From Saprospiraceae bacterium UBA7328 (lineage in GTDB: Bacteria > Bacteroidota > Bacteroidia > Chitinophagales > Saprospiraceae), in assembly GCA_002471345.1 (NCBI GenBank), contig DKPS01000067.1, positions 1 through 21,851 of the forward strand: a stretch of DNA of 21,851 nucleotides. The letters are read 5' to 3'. Position numbers and translations under genes: made by a program. The notes under the pieces are model-generated. The model was not told where the DNA came from. It did no database searches and was given only the letters and a program-made list of their open reading frames with translations. The number at the start of each line of letters is the position of its first letter. The stretch's first letter is position 1. This document shows, piece after piece, positions 7,704-15,502 of the stretch.

Positions 7704-8732
7704 ATGGTTAGAAATACTAGAATAGCATTATTCACCGAGCAATATTTAGGAACTATATATGCTAAAATGGCATATGGACTGATGCGTTATCGACCTCAAG
7801 ATATTGTGTGTGTAGTCGATTCCAAATTCAACGGACAAAAGGTAAAAGATGTATCAGAATACGATTTTGACATTCCAATTGTCAAGAACGTTGATGAAGC
7901 AGTAGAGCTGGGATCAAACACTTTAGTGCTAGGTATCGCTCCTTCCGGAGGAAAATTGCCTGATGATTGGAATGCACCTATAATGACTGCTCTTCAAAAA
8001 GGAATGAGCATATGGAATGGATTACATGATAGATTGGGAGAAAAGTTCGAAAAAGAAATTTGCCGATCAGATCAAAAAATATGGGATATAAGAGTCCCAG
8101 ACTTTACGCCTCAAATTGGAATGGCAAGAGCTGCTTCTTTGAAAAATAAGAGAGTGTTAATGATTGGTACTGATATGGCTATTGGTAAGATGACAGCTGG
8201 GTTGGAGCTATATCAGGCATTGCAAAAGAGTGGTCAAGAAGTGGACTTTTTAGCAACTGGTCAAATAGGAATCTCGATTACAGGTAAAGGTATTCCTTTG
8301 GATGCATTTATTGTGGACAAGGCATGTGGCGCAGTAGAGCAATTAGTAATGGATGCTGCTCACAAAGACATTGTAATCATTGAAGGTCAAGGATCATTAT
8401 TAAATCCTGGCAGTACTGCCACGTTACCATTGATGCGGGGGGCTTGTCCTACTCATTTAGTTCTTTGTCACAAAGCAGACCAAAAACATATTCTTGATCT
8501 TGAAAACATTGTGATACCGGATTTGTCAGAATTTATCAAGCTTAATGAAGACTTGGCGTCTTCTTGTTCTACTTTACCTAAAGCAAAATGTATTGGAATG
8601 GCTCTTAATACTTCTATGCTTTCTGAAACTGCAGCATTAGATGAAATTAAGAAATGGGAAGATCGATTGGGTTTGCCAGTAACCGATGTTGTGCGATTTG
8701 GTTCAGATAAGTTAGTCGATAGATTGGTGTGA
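7704..8732 (+). CDS. DUF1611 family P-loop protein, possible D-Glu N-acetyltransferase (DgcN-like)
   Basis: The 342-residue soluble protein fits DUF1611: an N-terminal Rossmann-like part (about 1-130, with LVLGIAPSGGKLPDDW near 74-89), then a P-loop GTDMAIGKMT (155-164) and an IIEGQGSLLNPG segment (225-236). No signal peptide or membrane span is seen. Members of this family have been shown in a marine Pseudoalteromonas to be DgcN, which acetylates D-Glu before racemisation by the enolase-superfamily enzyme DgcA; others remain uncharacterised. The immediate upstream neighbour here is an enzyme of the DgcA/dipeptide-epimerase type, 10 nt away, so the two genes form an operon and probably a pathway. 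The DgcN activity is inferred from family and context only. The convergent amidase gene ends 78 nt downstream. Confidence 0.82.
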   Translation: MVRNTRIALFTEQYLGTIYAKMAYGLMRYRPQDIVCVVDSKFNGQKVKDVSEYDFDIPIVKNVDEAVELGSNTLVLGIAPSGGKLPDDWNAPIMTALQKGMSIWNGLHDRLGEKFEKEICRSDQKIWDIRVPDFTPQIGMARAASLKNKRVLMIGTDMAIGKMTAGLELYQALQKSGQEVDFLATGQIGISITGKGIPLDAFIVDKACGAVEQLVMDAAHKDIVIIEGQGSLLNPGSTATLPLMRGACPTHLVLCHKADQKHILDLENIVIPDLSEFIKLNEDLASSCSTLPKAKCIGMALNTSMLSETAALDEIKKWEDRLGLPVTDVVRFGSDKLVDRLV

Positions 8733-8810
8733 AAAAGAGTAATTTATAGAATAGGCAATCCTGTCCCCTATTAGTATTGGTCTGGTATAGACTAGGTGAT
8801 AAAATTGGAT

Positions 8811-9971
8811 CTAGTTTACTCCAGCAAATTTAATTTGAATGTCATTCTGATTTGAAGCGGTGATTGCATTCTTTTTAGATTTGATCACAAATGCCCCTTT
8901 GTAATTCTTTAACCTCAATTCATTCTGCATGTTTATAGCTTCAGCCAGTGTTAAGTATGGACCAATGGTATACTTATACATTCCATCTTCAAGATGTGAA
9001 ATGACTTTTTTATTGTCAATTTCAGAATCTATCATAGCCTCCATTTCTAGGCCTACAGAAGAAGCTAATACAATGTCAAAAGTAACTTTAGGTTCTGCTT
9101 TAATGACAATGTTGGCAGGTTGCACTGAGGATGGAATGTTCAGTACTGTCTGTTTTTCAATTGTCGGACTATTAGATGATTGTATCTTTTTAACGTATGA
9201 ATTGATTCCATCTGAAATATGAGAAACGATCTTAGATCTAGAATCTTTATTGACAAGTTTTGTCTCGTCGTTTCTATTGCTTAAGAATCCCACTTCAAGA
9301 AGTATAGCAGGCATTGTTGCTTTTTTTAATACTACAAATCCTGCTTGTTTTACACCTCTATCTCTCATGAGGTTACGATCAGAAAATTGAATCTGAATCT
9401 GATGAGCGAGCAGGATGCCTTCATTTATATATTTATTTTGTACGGCACTTAAAAAAATGTGACCAGTGGGAGAGTTGGGGTCAAACCCACTATAATGATC
9501 ATTTATATTTTCCTCATGAAGTATGGACTCGTTTTCTCTTTTTACAGTTTCTAGATTTTCCTCGTTGTTCTGTATTCCCAGTACATAGGTCTCTATGCCA
9601 TGCGGTGAATGTTGCGCTACTGCATTACAATGAATAGAAATAAAAAGGTCAGCCCGATTTTCATTGGCATAAGCCACTCTGCGATATATAGGTAAAAATT
9701 TGTCAGTATCTCTTGTATATCTGATTTCAATTCTTTGATTTATTTCTGACAACATTTGACCTAACTCCATAGCCAGTGTGAGTGTGGCATCTTTTTCGAT
9801 AAGGTATTCACCTGACGTACCAATATCTTTTCCACCATGACCCGCATCTATGACGATGATGAATTTGTCACTGGAGGTAAAGACTGATGTGGAATGAGAA
9901 AAGTACGGGAGAAAAAAAAGAATGGTCAAAAGACCAGATTTAAGAATTACATGGAAACGTAAATCTTGCAT
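8811..9971 (-). CDS. N-acetylmuramoyl-L-alanine amidase (Amidase_3) with SPOR-like C-terminus
   Basis: This exported zinc amidase cleaves the amide between MurNAc and L-Ala in peptidoglycan. The 386-residue product has a signal peptide or anchor (residues about 8-27, rich in L, F and I), then an Amidase_3 domain (about 37-262) with zinc ligands H45 (IDAGHGG), E59 (LIEKD) and H114 (ISIHCNA) and the catalytic Glu E226 in LLEVGFLSN. A low-complexity linker follows, then residues about 330-363 (KYTIGPYLTLAEA to GAFVIKS), which resemble a SPOR repeat; such domains bind denuded glycan at the septum. The gene starts within the long lptD reading frame of the opposite strand. In many Bacteroidota this amidase sits beside an MCE gene; here two plus-strand genes lie between them. 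Confidence 0.92.
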   Translation of the reverse strand: MQDLRFHVILKSGLLTILFFLPYFSHSTSVFTSSDKFIIVIDAGHGGKDIGTSGEYLIEKDATLTLAMELGQMLSEINQRIEIRYTRDTDKFLPIYRRVAYANENRADLFISIHCNAVAQHSPHGIETYVLGIQNNEENLETVKRENESILHEENINDHYSGFDPNSPTGHIFLSAVQNKYINEGILLAHQIQIQFSDRNLMRDRGVKQAGFVVLKKATMPAILLEVGFLSNRNDETKLVNKDSRSKIVSHISDGINSYVKKIQSSNSPTIEKQTVLNIPSSVQPANIVIKAEPKVTFDIVLASSVGLEMEAMIDSEIDNKKVISHLEDGMYKYTIGPYLTLAEAINMQNELRLKNYKGAFVIKSKKNAITASNQNDIQIKFAGVN

Positions 9972-12771
9972 TATTCGTTATTTTGTAGAATTCGTTTTCA
10001 CCATTAGAAATAATTGCAATTCTAATAGCACAAGTAAAATTAGTAATCTGAAATACAGTCGATTACATATACAAAAATATATTAATACAATCTTTTCACA
10101 TAAGTTTTGCCTTCTTTTTTTATGGATTGCTTTTATTCTACTTCAATCAAAAGAAGGTTTGACTCAAGTGCCAGGAAAAGGAAAGCCTCCTTCATTTACA
10201 GGTGAGATGCTGGATAGTCTTAAACAAAATCCTGGAAAGAAAGAAGAAACAAAAGCCCTGCAAAAGAGATCTGAACCCCTTGAAGAAATAGAATATGGGA
10301 GTACAGATACCAGCATTTTTGATGTGAAAAAGAACCAAATTGAGTTGTTTGGTGATGCATTTATAAAATATTTAGAATACGATATAAAGGCTGATTACAT
10401 CTTGTTTGATTTCGCTGCTAATGAAGTTTTAGCACAATATGGTTATGAAGGTTTCTCTGGTAAAATAAAACCCACTTTTGATTATGATGGTCAGCAAGTT
10501 TCAGCAAAAAAACTGAGATACAATTTCAATACAAGTAATGGAATAGTATATGAAGCAATCGTTCAGAGGGATCAGTTATTTATTCATGGTGCTACAACGA
10601 AATTTGTAAAAGGAGCGAATGATTCTTTGCAGATTAGTGATGATGTGATTTATAATAGAAATGCACTAATTTCTACTTGTGATTTAGAGCATCCACATTG
10701 GGGAATAAGGGCATCCAAATTAAAATTAATTCCTGAACAAGTTGCAGTATTAGGACCTGCCAGAATGGAGTTAGCAGGGATCCCGGTTCCTTTGTTCTTG
10801 CCTTTTGCTTTTGCACCACTTTTTGATTTTAATGCCGCTTCTTCAGGACTGATCTTTCCTGACGATCCTATTTCGATGGACCCCAATTTAGGACTGGGAA
10901 TGAGAGGTTTAGGTTACTATTTTGCTTTAAGTGATAAGATGGATCTTAGTGTTGTTGGAGATTTTTATTCCAGAGGTTCTTGGGCGCTCAGAACAACTTC
11001 CAACTATTATAAAAGATACAAGTTTAGAGGTAATTTTGCAGTTGGTTTTTCAAGACAACTCCGTGAATCACAGGGAATTATAGGAAGGAGAAAACAGGAT
11101 AGTTATTCAATCAACCTTACACATAATCAGGACGGAAAGGCACATCCTTATAGAACTATAGGTGGTTCCCTTCGCTTCACAGTGAATGATTTTGATAGAA
11201 GAAATACTGCCGATGCGAATGCTCAAATCAATAGTACTATCAGTTCCAATTTTAGCTATGCATATAAATTATCACCAAAAGTTAATTTTTCAAGCTCCAT
11301 CACTCATTCACAGAATACTTTGTCAAGAGAGATTAGATTCACTTTACCTGATATTCAATTAAGAGTCTCTCGGTTATCTCCTTTTGACAATCCCAATACT
11401 TCAGGCACTAGTGATAAATGGTATGAAAAAATAGGATTAGAATATAATACTCGTTTTCAAAACTCATTTTCTACTGTAGATACCTTGCTGTTCACAAGCA
11501 AAACTTTAGATCTGATCAGCCCTGGAATAACACATGAAGCTGGCCTCAGTGCATCCTATAATTTGTTGAAGTATTTTTCCTTTAACACAGGAGTAGATTA
11601 TGATGAATGGTGGTATTTTAAAACAGCAAGAAGAGAATACGAACTTACTCAAGACAGTACAGGAAATAATGTAGAGCTTATAGATAAATTGCAAAATGGT
11701 TTCACACCTTATCGGGATATTGATTTCAGAGCTGGAGTGAGCACGAGTCTCTATAATACAATCACTTCTAATAAAGGATGGATCAGAGGATTCAGGCATA
11801 CTATCAGGCCATCTCTAAATTTAACTTTTAGCCCTGCAACAAATAGATATGAAAGAATTGTAGACAGTGACCCAGATCCTGACATTTATGACCCTTTTGA
11901 ATATAGCCCTTTTTCGAGCCAAGGAAGCGACTCGAAATTATTCCGATCAGCACCCAGCTTAGACAATGGAGGGTTGAGATTAGCTTATAATTTACAAAAC
12001 TCTTTTGAAGCAAAAATCTATTCAAAAAAAGATTCTACAGAAAAGAAGATCAAATTATTGAATAACCTGAATTTCAGTGGTGATTATAATTTTAATGCCG
12101 ATAGTCTTAATTGGAGTAGGATAAATTACACTGGTTCAATTCGACTTTTTGGAAATATCACTACGATGAGTTTTTCAGGTGTTCTCGATCCGTACCGTGA
12201 AGTTGATAATAGAAGAATTAATGATTTGGTATGGTCTAGAAAAGAAGGTGAAAGTGCTTTTAGGCTCCCATTTAGGTTTGAACAGTTTAGTTTGAGTCTT
12301 AACACTCAGATGACATTAGAAGATTTTAGAGATTTGTTCAGAAGTGAAGATAAGGCAAGGGCTGCAAAAAAGAATCGAAATGCTAATGCCAATGCCAATG
12401 AATTAGAGTTGTTCACTTGGTTCTCTAAATTTCAAATACGACATACAATGAGATATGTATTACGTCAAAGAGATGGGGTAAATGAAGGTGATATTCAAAC
12501 TAATTCTATTACGCTGAGTTCAGGTAGAATTCCTCTATCTGATAAATGGGGATTTGGTATCAATAATCTTTCATATGACTTTGTCAGAAAGAATTTTCCT
12601 ATTCCTCAGTTTAGTGTGATGAGAGATCTTCATTGCTGGGAAATGAGCTTCACATGGTCTCCTACTTCTGATATTTTTACTTTCAGCATAGGAGTTAAGG
12701 CTTCTCCTTTTTCACAGTACATAAAGTATCAGACTGGTAATCAAGTGTTTGGAGGAAGGTCCTTTAGATAA
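9922..12771 (+). CDS. lptD: Putative LPS assembly protein LptD
   Basis: LptD is the outer-membrane barrel that inserts LPS into the outer leaflet, fed by the LptA/LptC bridge. After a hydrophobic export signal (about residues 57-75), the protein has an OstA/LptA-like jellyroll (about 105-235, with VKKNQIELFGDAFIKY and SAKKLRYNFNTSNG), then the conserved LptD insert with PVPLFLPFAFAPLF (about 290-303) and a long beta-barrel domain of alternating aromatic strands to the C-terminus, ending FGGRSFR. The length (up to 949 residues) is normal for Bacteroidota LptD. The start is unsure: the ATG at 9922 lies inside the divergent amidase gene and puts some 55 atypical N-rich residues before the signal. 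No ATG, GTG or TTG occurs between it and the signal; CTG 10048, ATA 10069 or ATT 10081 would give a normal signal peptide. Confidence 0.87.
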   Translation: MVKRPDLRITWKRKSCIIRYFVEFVFTIRNNCNSNSTSKISNLKYSRLHIQKYINTIFSHKFCLLFLWIAFILLQSKEGLTQVPGKGKPPSFTGEMLDSLKQNPGKKEETKALQKRSEPLEEIEYGSTDTSIFDVKKNQIELFGDAFIKYLEYDIKADYILFDFAANEVLAQYGYEGFSGKIKPTFDYDGQQVSAKKLRYNFNTSNGIVYEAIVQRDQLFIHGATTKFVKGANDSLQISDDVIYNRNALISTCDLEHPHWGIRASKLKLIPEQVAVLGPARMELAGIPVPLFLPFAFAPLFDFNAASSGLIFPDDPISMDPNLGLGMRGLGYYFALSDKMDLSVVGDFYSRGSWALRTTSNYYKRYKFRGNFAVGFSRQLRESQGIIGRRKQDSYSINLTHNQDGKAHPYRTIGGSLRFTVNDFDRRNTADANAQINSTISSNFSYAYKLSPKVNFSSSITHSQNTLSREIRFTLPDIQLRVSRLSPFDNPNTSGTSDKWYEKIGLEYNTRFQNSFSTVDTLLFTSKTLDLISPGITHEAGLSASYNLLKYFSFNTGVDYDEWWYFKTARREYELTQDSTGNNVELIDKLQNGFTPYRDIDFRAGVSTSLYNTITSNKGWIRGFRHTIRPSLNLTFSPATNRYERIVDSDPDPDIYDPFEYSPFSSQGSDSKLFRSAPSLDNGGLRLAYNLQNSFEAKIYSKKDSTEKKIKLLNNLNFSGDYNFNADSLNWSRINYTGSIRLFGNITTMSFSGVLDPYREVDNRRINDLVWSRKEGESAFRLPFRFEQFSLSLNTQMTLEDFRDLFRSEDKARAAKKNRNANANANELELFTWFSKFQIRHTMRYVLRQRDGVNEGDIQTNSITLSSGRIPLSDKWGFGINNLSYDFVRKNFPIPQFSVMRDLHCWEMSFTWSPTSDIFTFSIGVKASPFSQYIKYQTGNQVFGGRSFR
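12379..12399 (+). repeat. Short hexanucleotide tandem repeat (AATGCY) within lptD
   Basis: AATGCT, AATGCC, AATGCC and a final AAT encode an alternating Asn-Ala run in lptD. It lies after a basic stretch (KARAAKKNRN) and before ELELFTWF, probably in a loop between barrel strands. Unit changes keep the frame. Confidence 0.7.
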
Positions 12772-12875
12772 AAATTAATTCTCTAACCTGCATTTTTCGT
12801 ATGTTCAAATCATCTAAAAGATTCCGATCTAAACATGTTCCGAATTCTGTTCCACAAAACAAAAACCAACAATTA

Positions 12876-14828
12876 ATGAGAGCATTCTTAATCACTTTAG
12901 TTGTACTCATTTCTATAGGTCCTATTGCTGGGCAGAAATTTATTGATCACGGGAGTAAAGAGTTTATTCCTTTAGAAGTTGAAGAAAGTTATATCATTGA
13001 CAACCTGAGAATGAGTGATGTGACTGGATTTCCGCTCAATATTAGAGGCATCAACCAAAAAGTGTCTGGAGAGTCTCTCGAATCTAAAGCTCGAGCATAT
13101 CTCAGTCTCACAAAAGAATCACTCGGACTGACCGAGGAACTTATTAAGAACAACCTTAAGCTTTTAGTAATCAGATATGGACTCTCTGGTGATGTAGTGA
13201 GATTACAGCAGCATTATGACGGAATACCAGTCTATAATGCTCAGATAACTATTCACATAAATAAAAAGAGTGAGGTTACATATGTAGCCAACAGTTGGAA
13301 ATATGGTTATAATTCATTGGTTATGAAGACTCCTTTTATTACTGCTGAAAGTGCTCTTACTAAGGCTTTAGAGCAGATAGGAATCAAGACACCTGCCATT
13401 CATGATGAAGAGAAATTATTGGTATATGTTAATCCAATAGATGATAAAAGTGCATTGGTCTATAGGTATTTACTATCTGGACAGGACCACTCAGGAGACT
13501 GGGAGGTTCTAATAGATGTTCATACTGGAGAGGTCGTCAAATCCCAAAACCTCAGTTATAATTGCAAAAGCCCTGAACGTCATAGCAGCCTTCACCAAGA
13601 TTCTGTTCAGATCAAGAAATCACAAGCCCTTGTAGCTGACGGACTAGGGAATGTATTTGATCCTGATCCTATCACATCTGGGACTGCGACTTATGGAGAT
13701 ACTGGCTATACCGATAATGCAGATGGAACCTCCTCTCAAATGACGGCTCAGTTGTCTAATGTTGTACTAAAAGACTTAAAAGAAAATGGAGGGAATTTCG
13801 AGCTGAAAGGTCCCTGGGCTGAAATTATAGATAATGAAGCACCATTCAAGGGATTGTTTAGTCAGCCGAATTCGACATTTAATTATGATCGAACCGATGA
13901 TAATTTTGAGGCTGTAATGGTGTACTATCATATTGACGCTTCTATGCGCTACCTGAATGAAACACTTGGTTTGTCCATCCGGCCTTATCAATATGTTACT
14001 GGTGTAAGGGTGGATCCTAGTGGAAAAAACGGTGCCGACAACTCAAGTTATAATGTTTCTTCGGGCAGTTTGTCATTTGGTGAAGGTGGTGTGGATGATG
14101 CAGAAGACAGTGATGTTATCCATCATGAGTTAGGTCATGGATTGCATGATTGGGTGACAAGTGGGTCATTATCACAAGTAGATGGATTAAGTGAAGGGTC
14201 TGGAGATTATTGGGCAGCATCTTACAATAGGTCCATAGATAGTTGGACTCCTTCAGACCCTGCCTATTTTCACACCTTTAGGTGGGACGGTCACAACCAG
14301 TATTGGGGAGGTCGATCAGTTAATTATCGACCCAACGCCCCATCTGCACCTTACCCTGGAGGGCTTGTCAGCGCAATCCACACTGATGGTCAAATATGGG
14401 CTACTTGTATGATGGATGTATGGGATGATTTAGGTAAGGCGAAAACGGATATGATATTTTGGGAAGGATTAGGAATGACGAATGGCTCTACTAACCAAGA
14501 CGACGCTGCCAACGCAGTCTACCAAGCTGCAATAGATATGAATTTTTCTAGATCAGATTTAGTTCTCATACATACTCCTCTTGAGGCATGTGGTTATGAT
14601 TTACCGGATCTTCCACCGTGCCTTGGAACCTTAGACTTAACTGGAACCGTGACAATGGATACTAGTTTTTATAGTTCCTCTAAAATCACATCGGGACAAA
14701 CCATAACGGGAGGTGCGGTTGTAGTTTATCAAGCAGGGACAGAAATAGAAATAGATTCACTCCAAGTAGATATCATGTCCACTCTACTAATGAATGTTGA
14801 AAATTGTACTCCAGCTGCGAAACATTAG
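12876..14828 (+). CDS. Secreted thermolysin/fungalysin-like (M4/M36-type) zinc metallopeptidase
   Basis: A secreted zinc endopeptidase. From the ATG at 12876 the N-terminus MRAFLITLVVLISIGPIAGQ is a standard signal peptide. An ATG at 12801 would add 25 basic residues, so 12876 is preferred (residue numbers below count from 12801). Next come a propeptide (FTP/PepSY-like, about 60-250, with GVRLQQHYDGIPVYNA-type motifs), then the catalytic domain with HELGH (442-446), the third ligand in GLSEGSGDYW (E465), and AIHTDGQIW (H527), which fits the thermolysin-fold active-site His. The C-terminal 75 residues (SSSKITSGQTITGGAVVVY to NVENC) look like the short beta-stack tail found on many secreted Bacteroidota proteins rather than a standard T9SS type A domain. 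Role: extracellular protein breakdown, presumably self-activated by removal of the propeptide. It follows lptD, but regulation is unknown. Confidence 0.85.
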   Translation: MRAFLITLVVLISIGPIAGQKFIDHGSKEFIPLEVEESYIIDNLRMSDVTGFPLNIRGINQKVSGESLESKARAYLSLTKESLGLTEELIKNNLKLLVIRYGLSGDVVRLQQHYDGIPVYNAQITIHINKKSEVTYVANSWKYGYNSLVMKTPFITAESALTKALEQIGIKTPAIHDEEKLLVYVNPIDDKSALVYRYLLSGQDHSGDWEVLIDVHTGEVVKSQNLSYNCKSPERHSSLHQDSVQIKKSQALVADGLGNVFDPDPITSGTATYGDTGYTDNADGTSSQMTAQLSNVVLKDLKENGGNFELKGPWAEIIDNEAPFKGLFSQPNSTFNYDRTDDNFEAVMVYYHIDASMRYLNETLGLSIRPYQYVTGVRVDPSGKNGADNSSYNVSSGSLSFGEGGVDDAEDSDVIHHELGHGLHDWVTSGSLSQVDGLSEGSGDYWAASYNRSIDSWTPSDPAYFHTFRWDGHNQYWGGRSVNYRPNAPSAPYPGGLVSAIHTDGQIWATCMMDVWDDLGKAKTDMIFWEGLGMTNGSTNQDDAANAVYQAAIDMNFSRSDLVLIHTPLEACGYDLPDLPPCLGTLDLTGTVTMDTSFYSSSKITSGQTITGGAVVVYQAGTEIEIDSLQVDIMSTLLMNVENCTPAAKH

Positions 14829-15043
14829 TCAGCTGGTCATGGAGAAAAGATCTTTTAGATAGATTTTAATTGAAGTTATTAGAATCTTGTTTTAAGGTGT
14901 TTTCACAATATTCAATGGAAACAGCAAAGAATAAACTTAACTAAATGAGTCAATACCTTTGATTTGAAATCAGAAATCAGAATTTTAAAGTCTTATAGTT
15001 TTAACCTAAAGCAATCAATAATCACAAAAAAGAAGTTCTTGCT
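14829..15043. other. Convergent intergenic region, metallopeptidase / YciI
   Basis: There is no gene in these 215 nt. They contain a perfect 12-nt palindrome AAAAGATCTTTT (14845-14856) and a small tandem repeat of AAATCAG (two copies, around 14970). No strong stem with a loop and a T-run, so no confident terminator can be placed. Confidence 0.4.
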
Positions 15044-15502
15044 TTAATACAATGCTGTTCCTATTGATCCCCACCAGGGCTTTAAAATATATTTGAGTCT
15101 TCCTGCTTTGACCATAGGATCATTATCTATCAAATCTTTGGCTTCTTTTTCATTTGGGACGTTGAGGATTAGAATACCTCTCCATTCACCATCATCTCCC
15201 ATTGGACCAGCAAGACATAATTTTTTGTCCTCAGCCATTTTTCCTTGATGTGCAAGATGGGCAGATTGGAGCTTACTGGCTTCCTCTTTGGATTGGTTTC
15301 TATTGGGCCCTGATGTATATACAACTAGAAAATACTTTTTCATCATGTAGGTGGTGTCTCCATCTTGATATTCAAAATATTCAAAGCCTTCCTCATTTAC
15401 TTGTACTTGCCCTGAGATCATATGTGAAAGTGAACAGAAAAGGGAGATCGATATGATTTTAATAAGGCCTTTAATTGGAGATGAAAATTTTCCTTGTTTC
15501 AT
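15044..15502 (-). CDS. Exported YciI-like (YCII) domain protein
   Basis: The 152-residue product has a signal peptide (about 1-32: basic start, then IIKIISISLFCSLSHMISGQ-type hydrophobic core) followed by a YCII-related domain (about 52-148). Within it I see KKYFLVVYTSGPNR, the HLAHQGKMAEDKKL helix, AGPMGDDGEWRGI and the DPMVKAGRLKYILKPWWG end, a pattern typical of YciI family members. YciI proteins adopt a ferredoxin-like alpha-beta fold with a conserved His-Asp pair, and their chemistry is poorly known; most are cytosolic, so the export signal is unusual. The first ATG lies 32 nt inside the end of the upstream M43 protease gene in another frame. The next Met (residue 28) would remove the signal, so the overlapping start is preferred and translational coupling is likely. 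Confidence 0.82.
   Translation of the reverse strand: MKQGKFSSPIKGLIKIISISLFCSLSHMISGQVQVNEEGFEYFEYQDGDTTYMMKKYFLVVYTSGPNRNQSKEEASKLQSAHLAHQGKMAEDKKLCLAGPMGDDGEWRGILILNVPNEKEAKDLIDNDPMVKAGRLKYILKPWWGSIGTALY

Noticed and set aside
7704..8732. DUF1611 protein as a cobyrinate/dethiobiotin synthetase-like ligase
   Set aside because: The P-loop is similar in style, but the surrounding motifs and the partner gene fit DUF1611/DgcN better; no cofactor genes are nearby.
8750..8772. Inverted repeat AATAGG...CCTATT and a nearby GTCT...AGAC stem between the DUF1611 and amidase gene ends, as a bidirectional terminator
   Set aside because: The stems are only 4-6 bp with an 11-nt loop in the first, and no T-run follows on either strand. 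Too weak to call.
11506..12025. Two minus-strand frames (97 and 65 residues) inside lptD
   Set aside because: They are antisense to the conserved barrel region, are Ser/Ile/Cys-rich without domain signs, and have no promoter.
14845..14856. Perfect palindrome AAAAGATCTTTT after the M4/M36-like protease
   Set aside because: It has no loop bases and an A/T-rich stem, so it would not form a stable hairpin; such palindromes are expected by chance in A/T-rich DNA.
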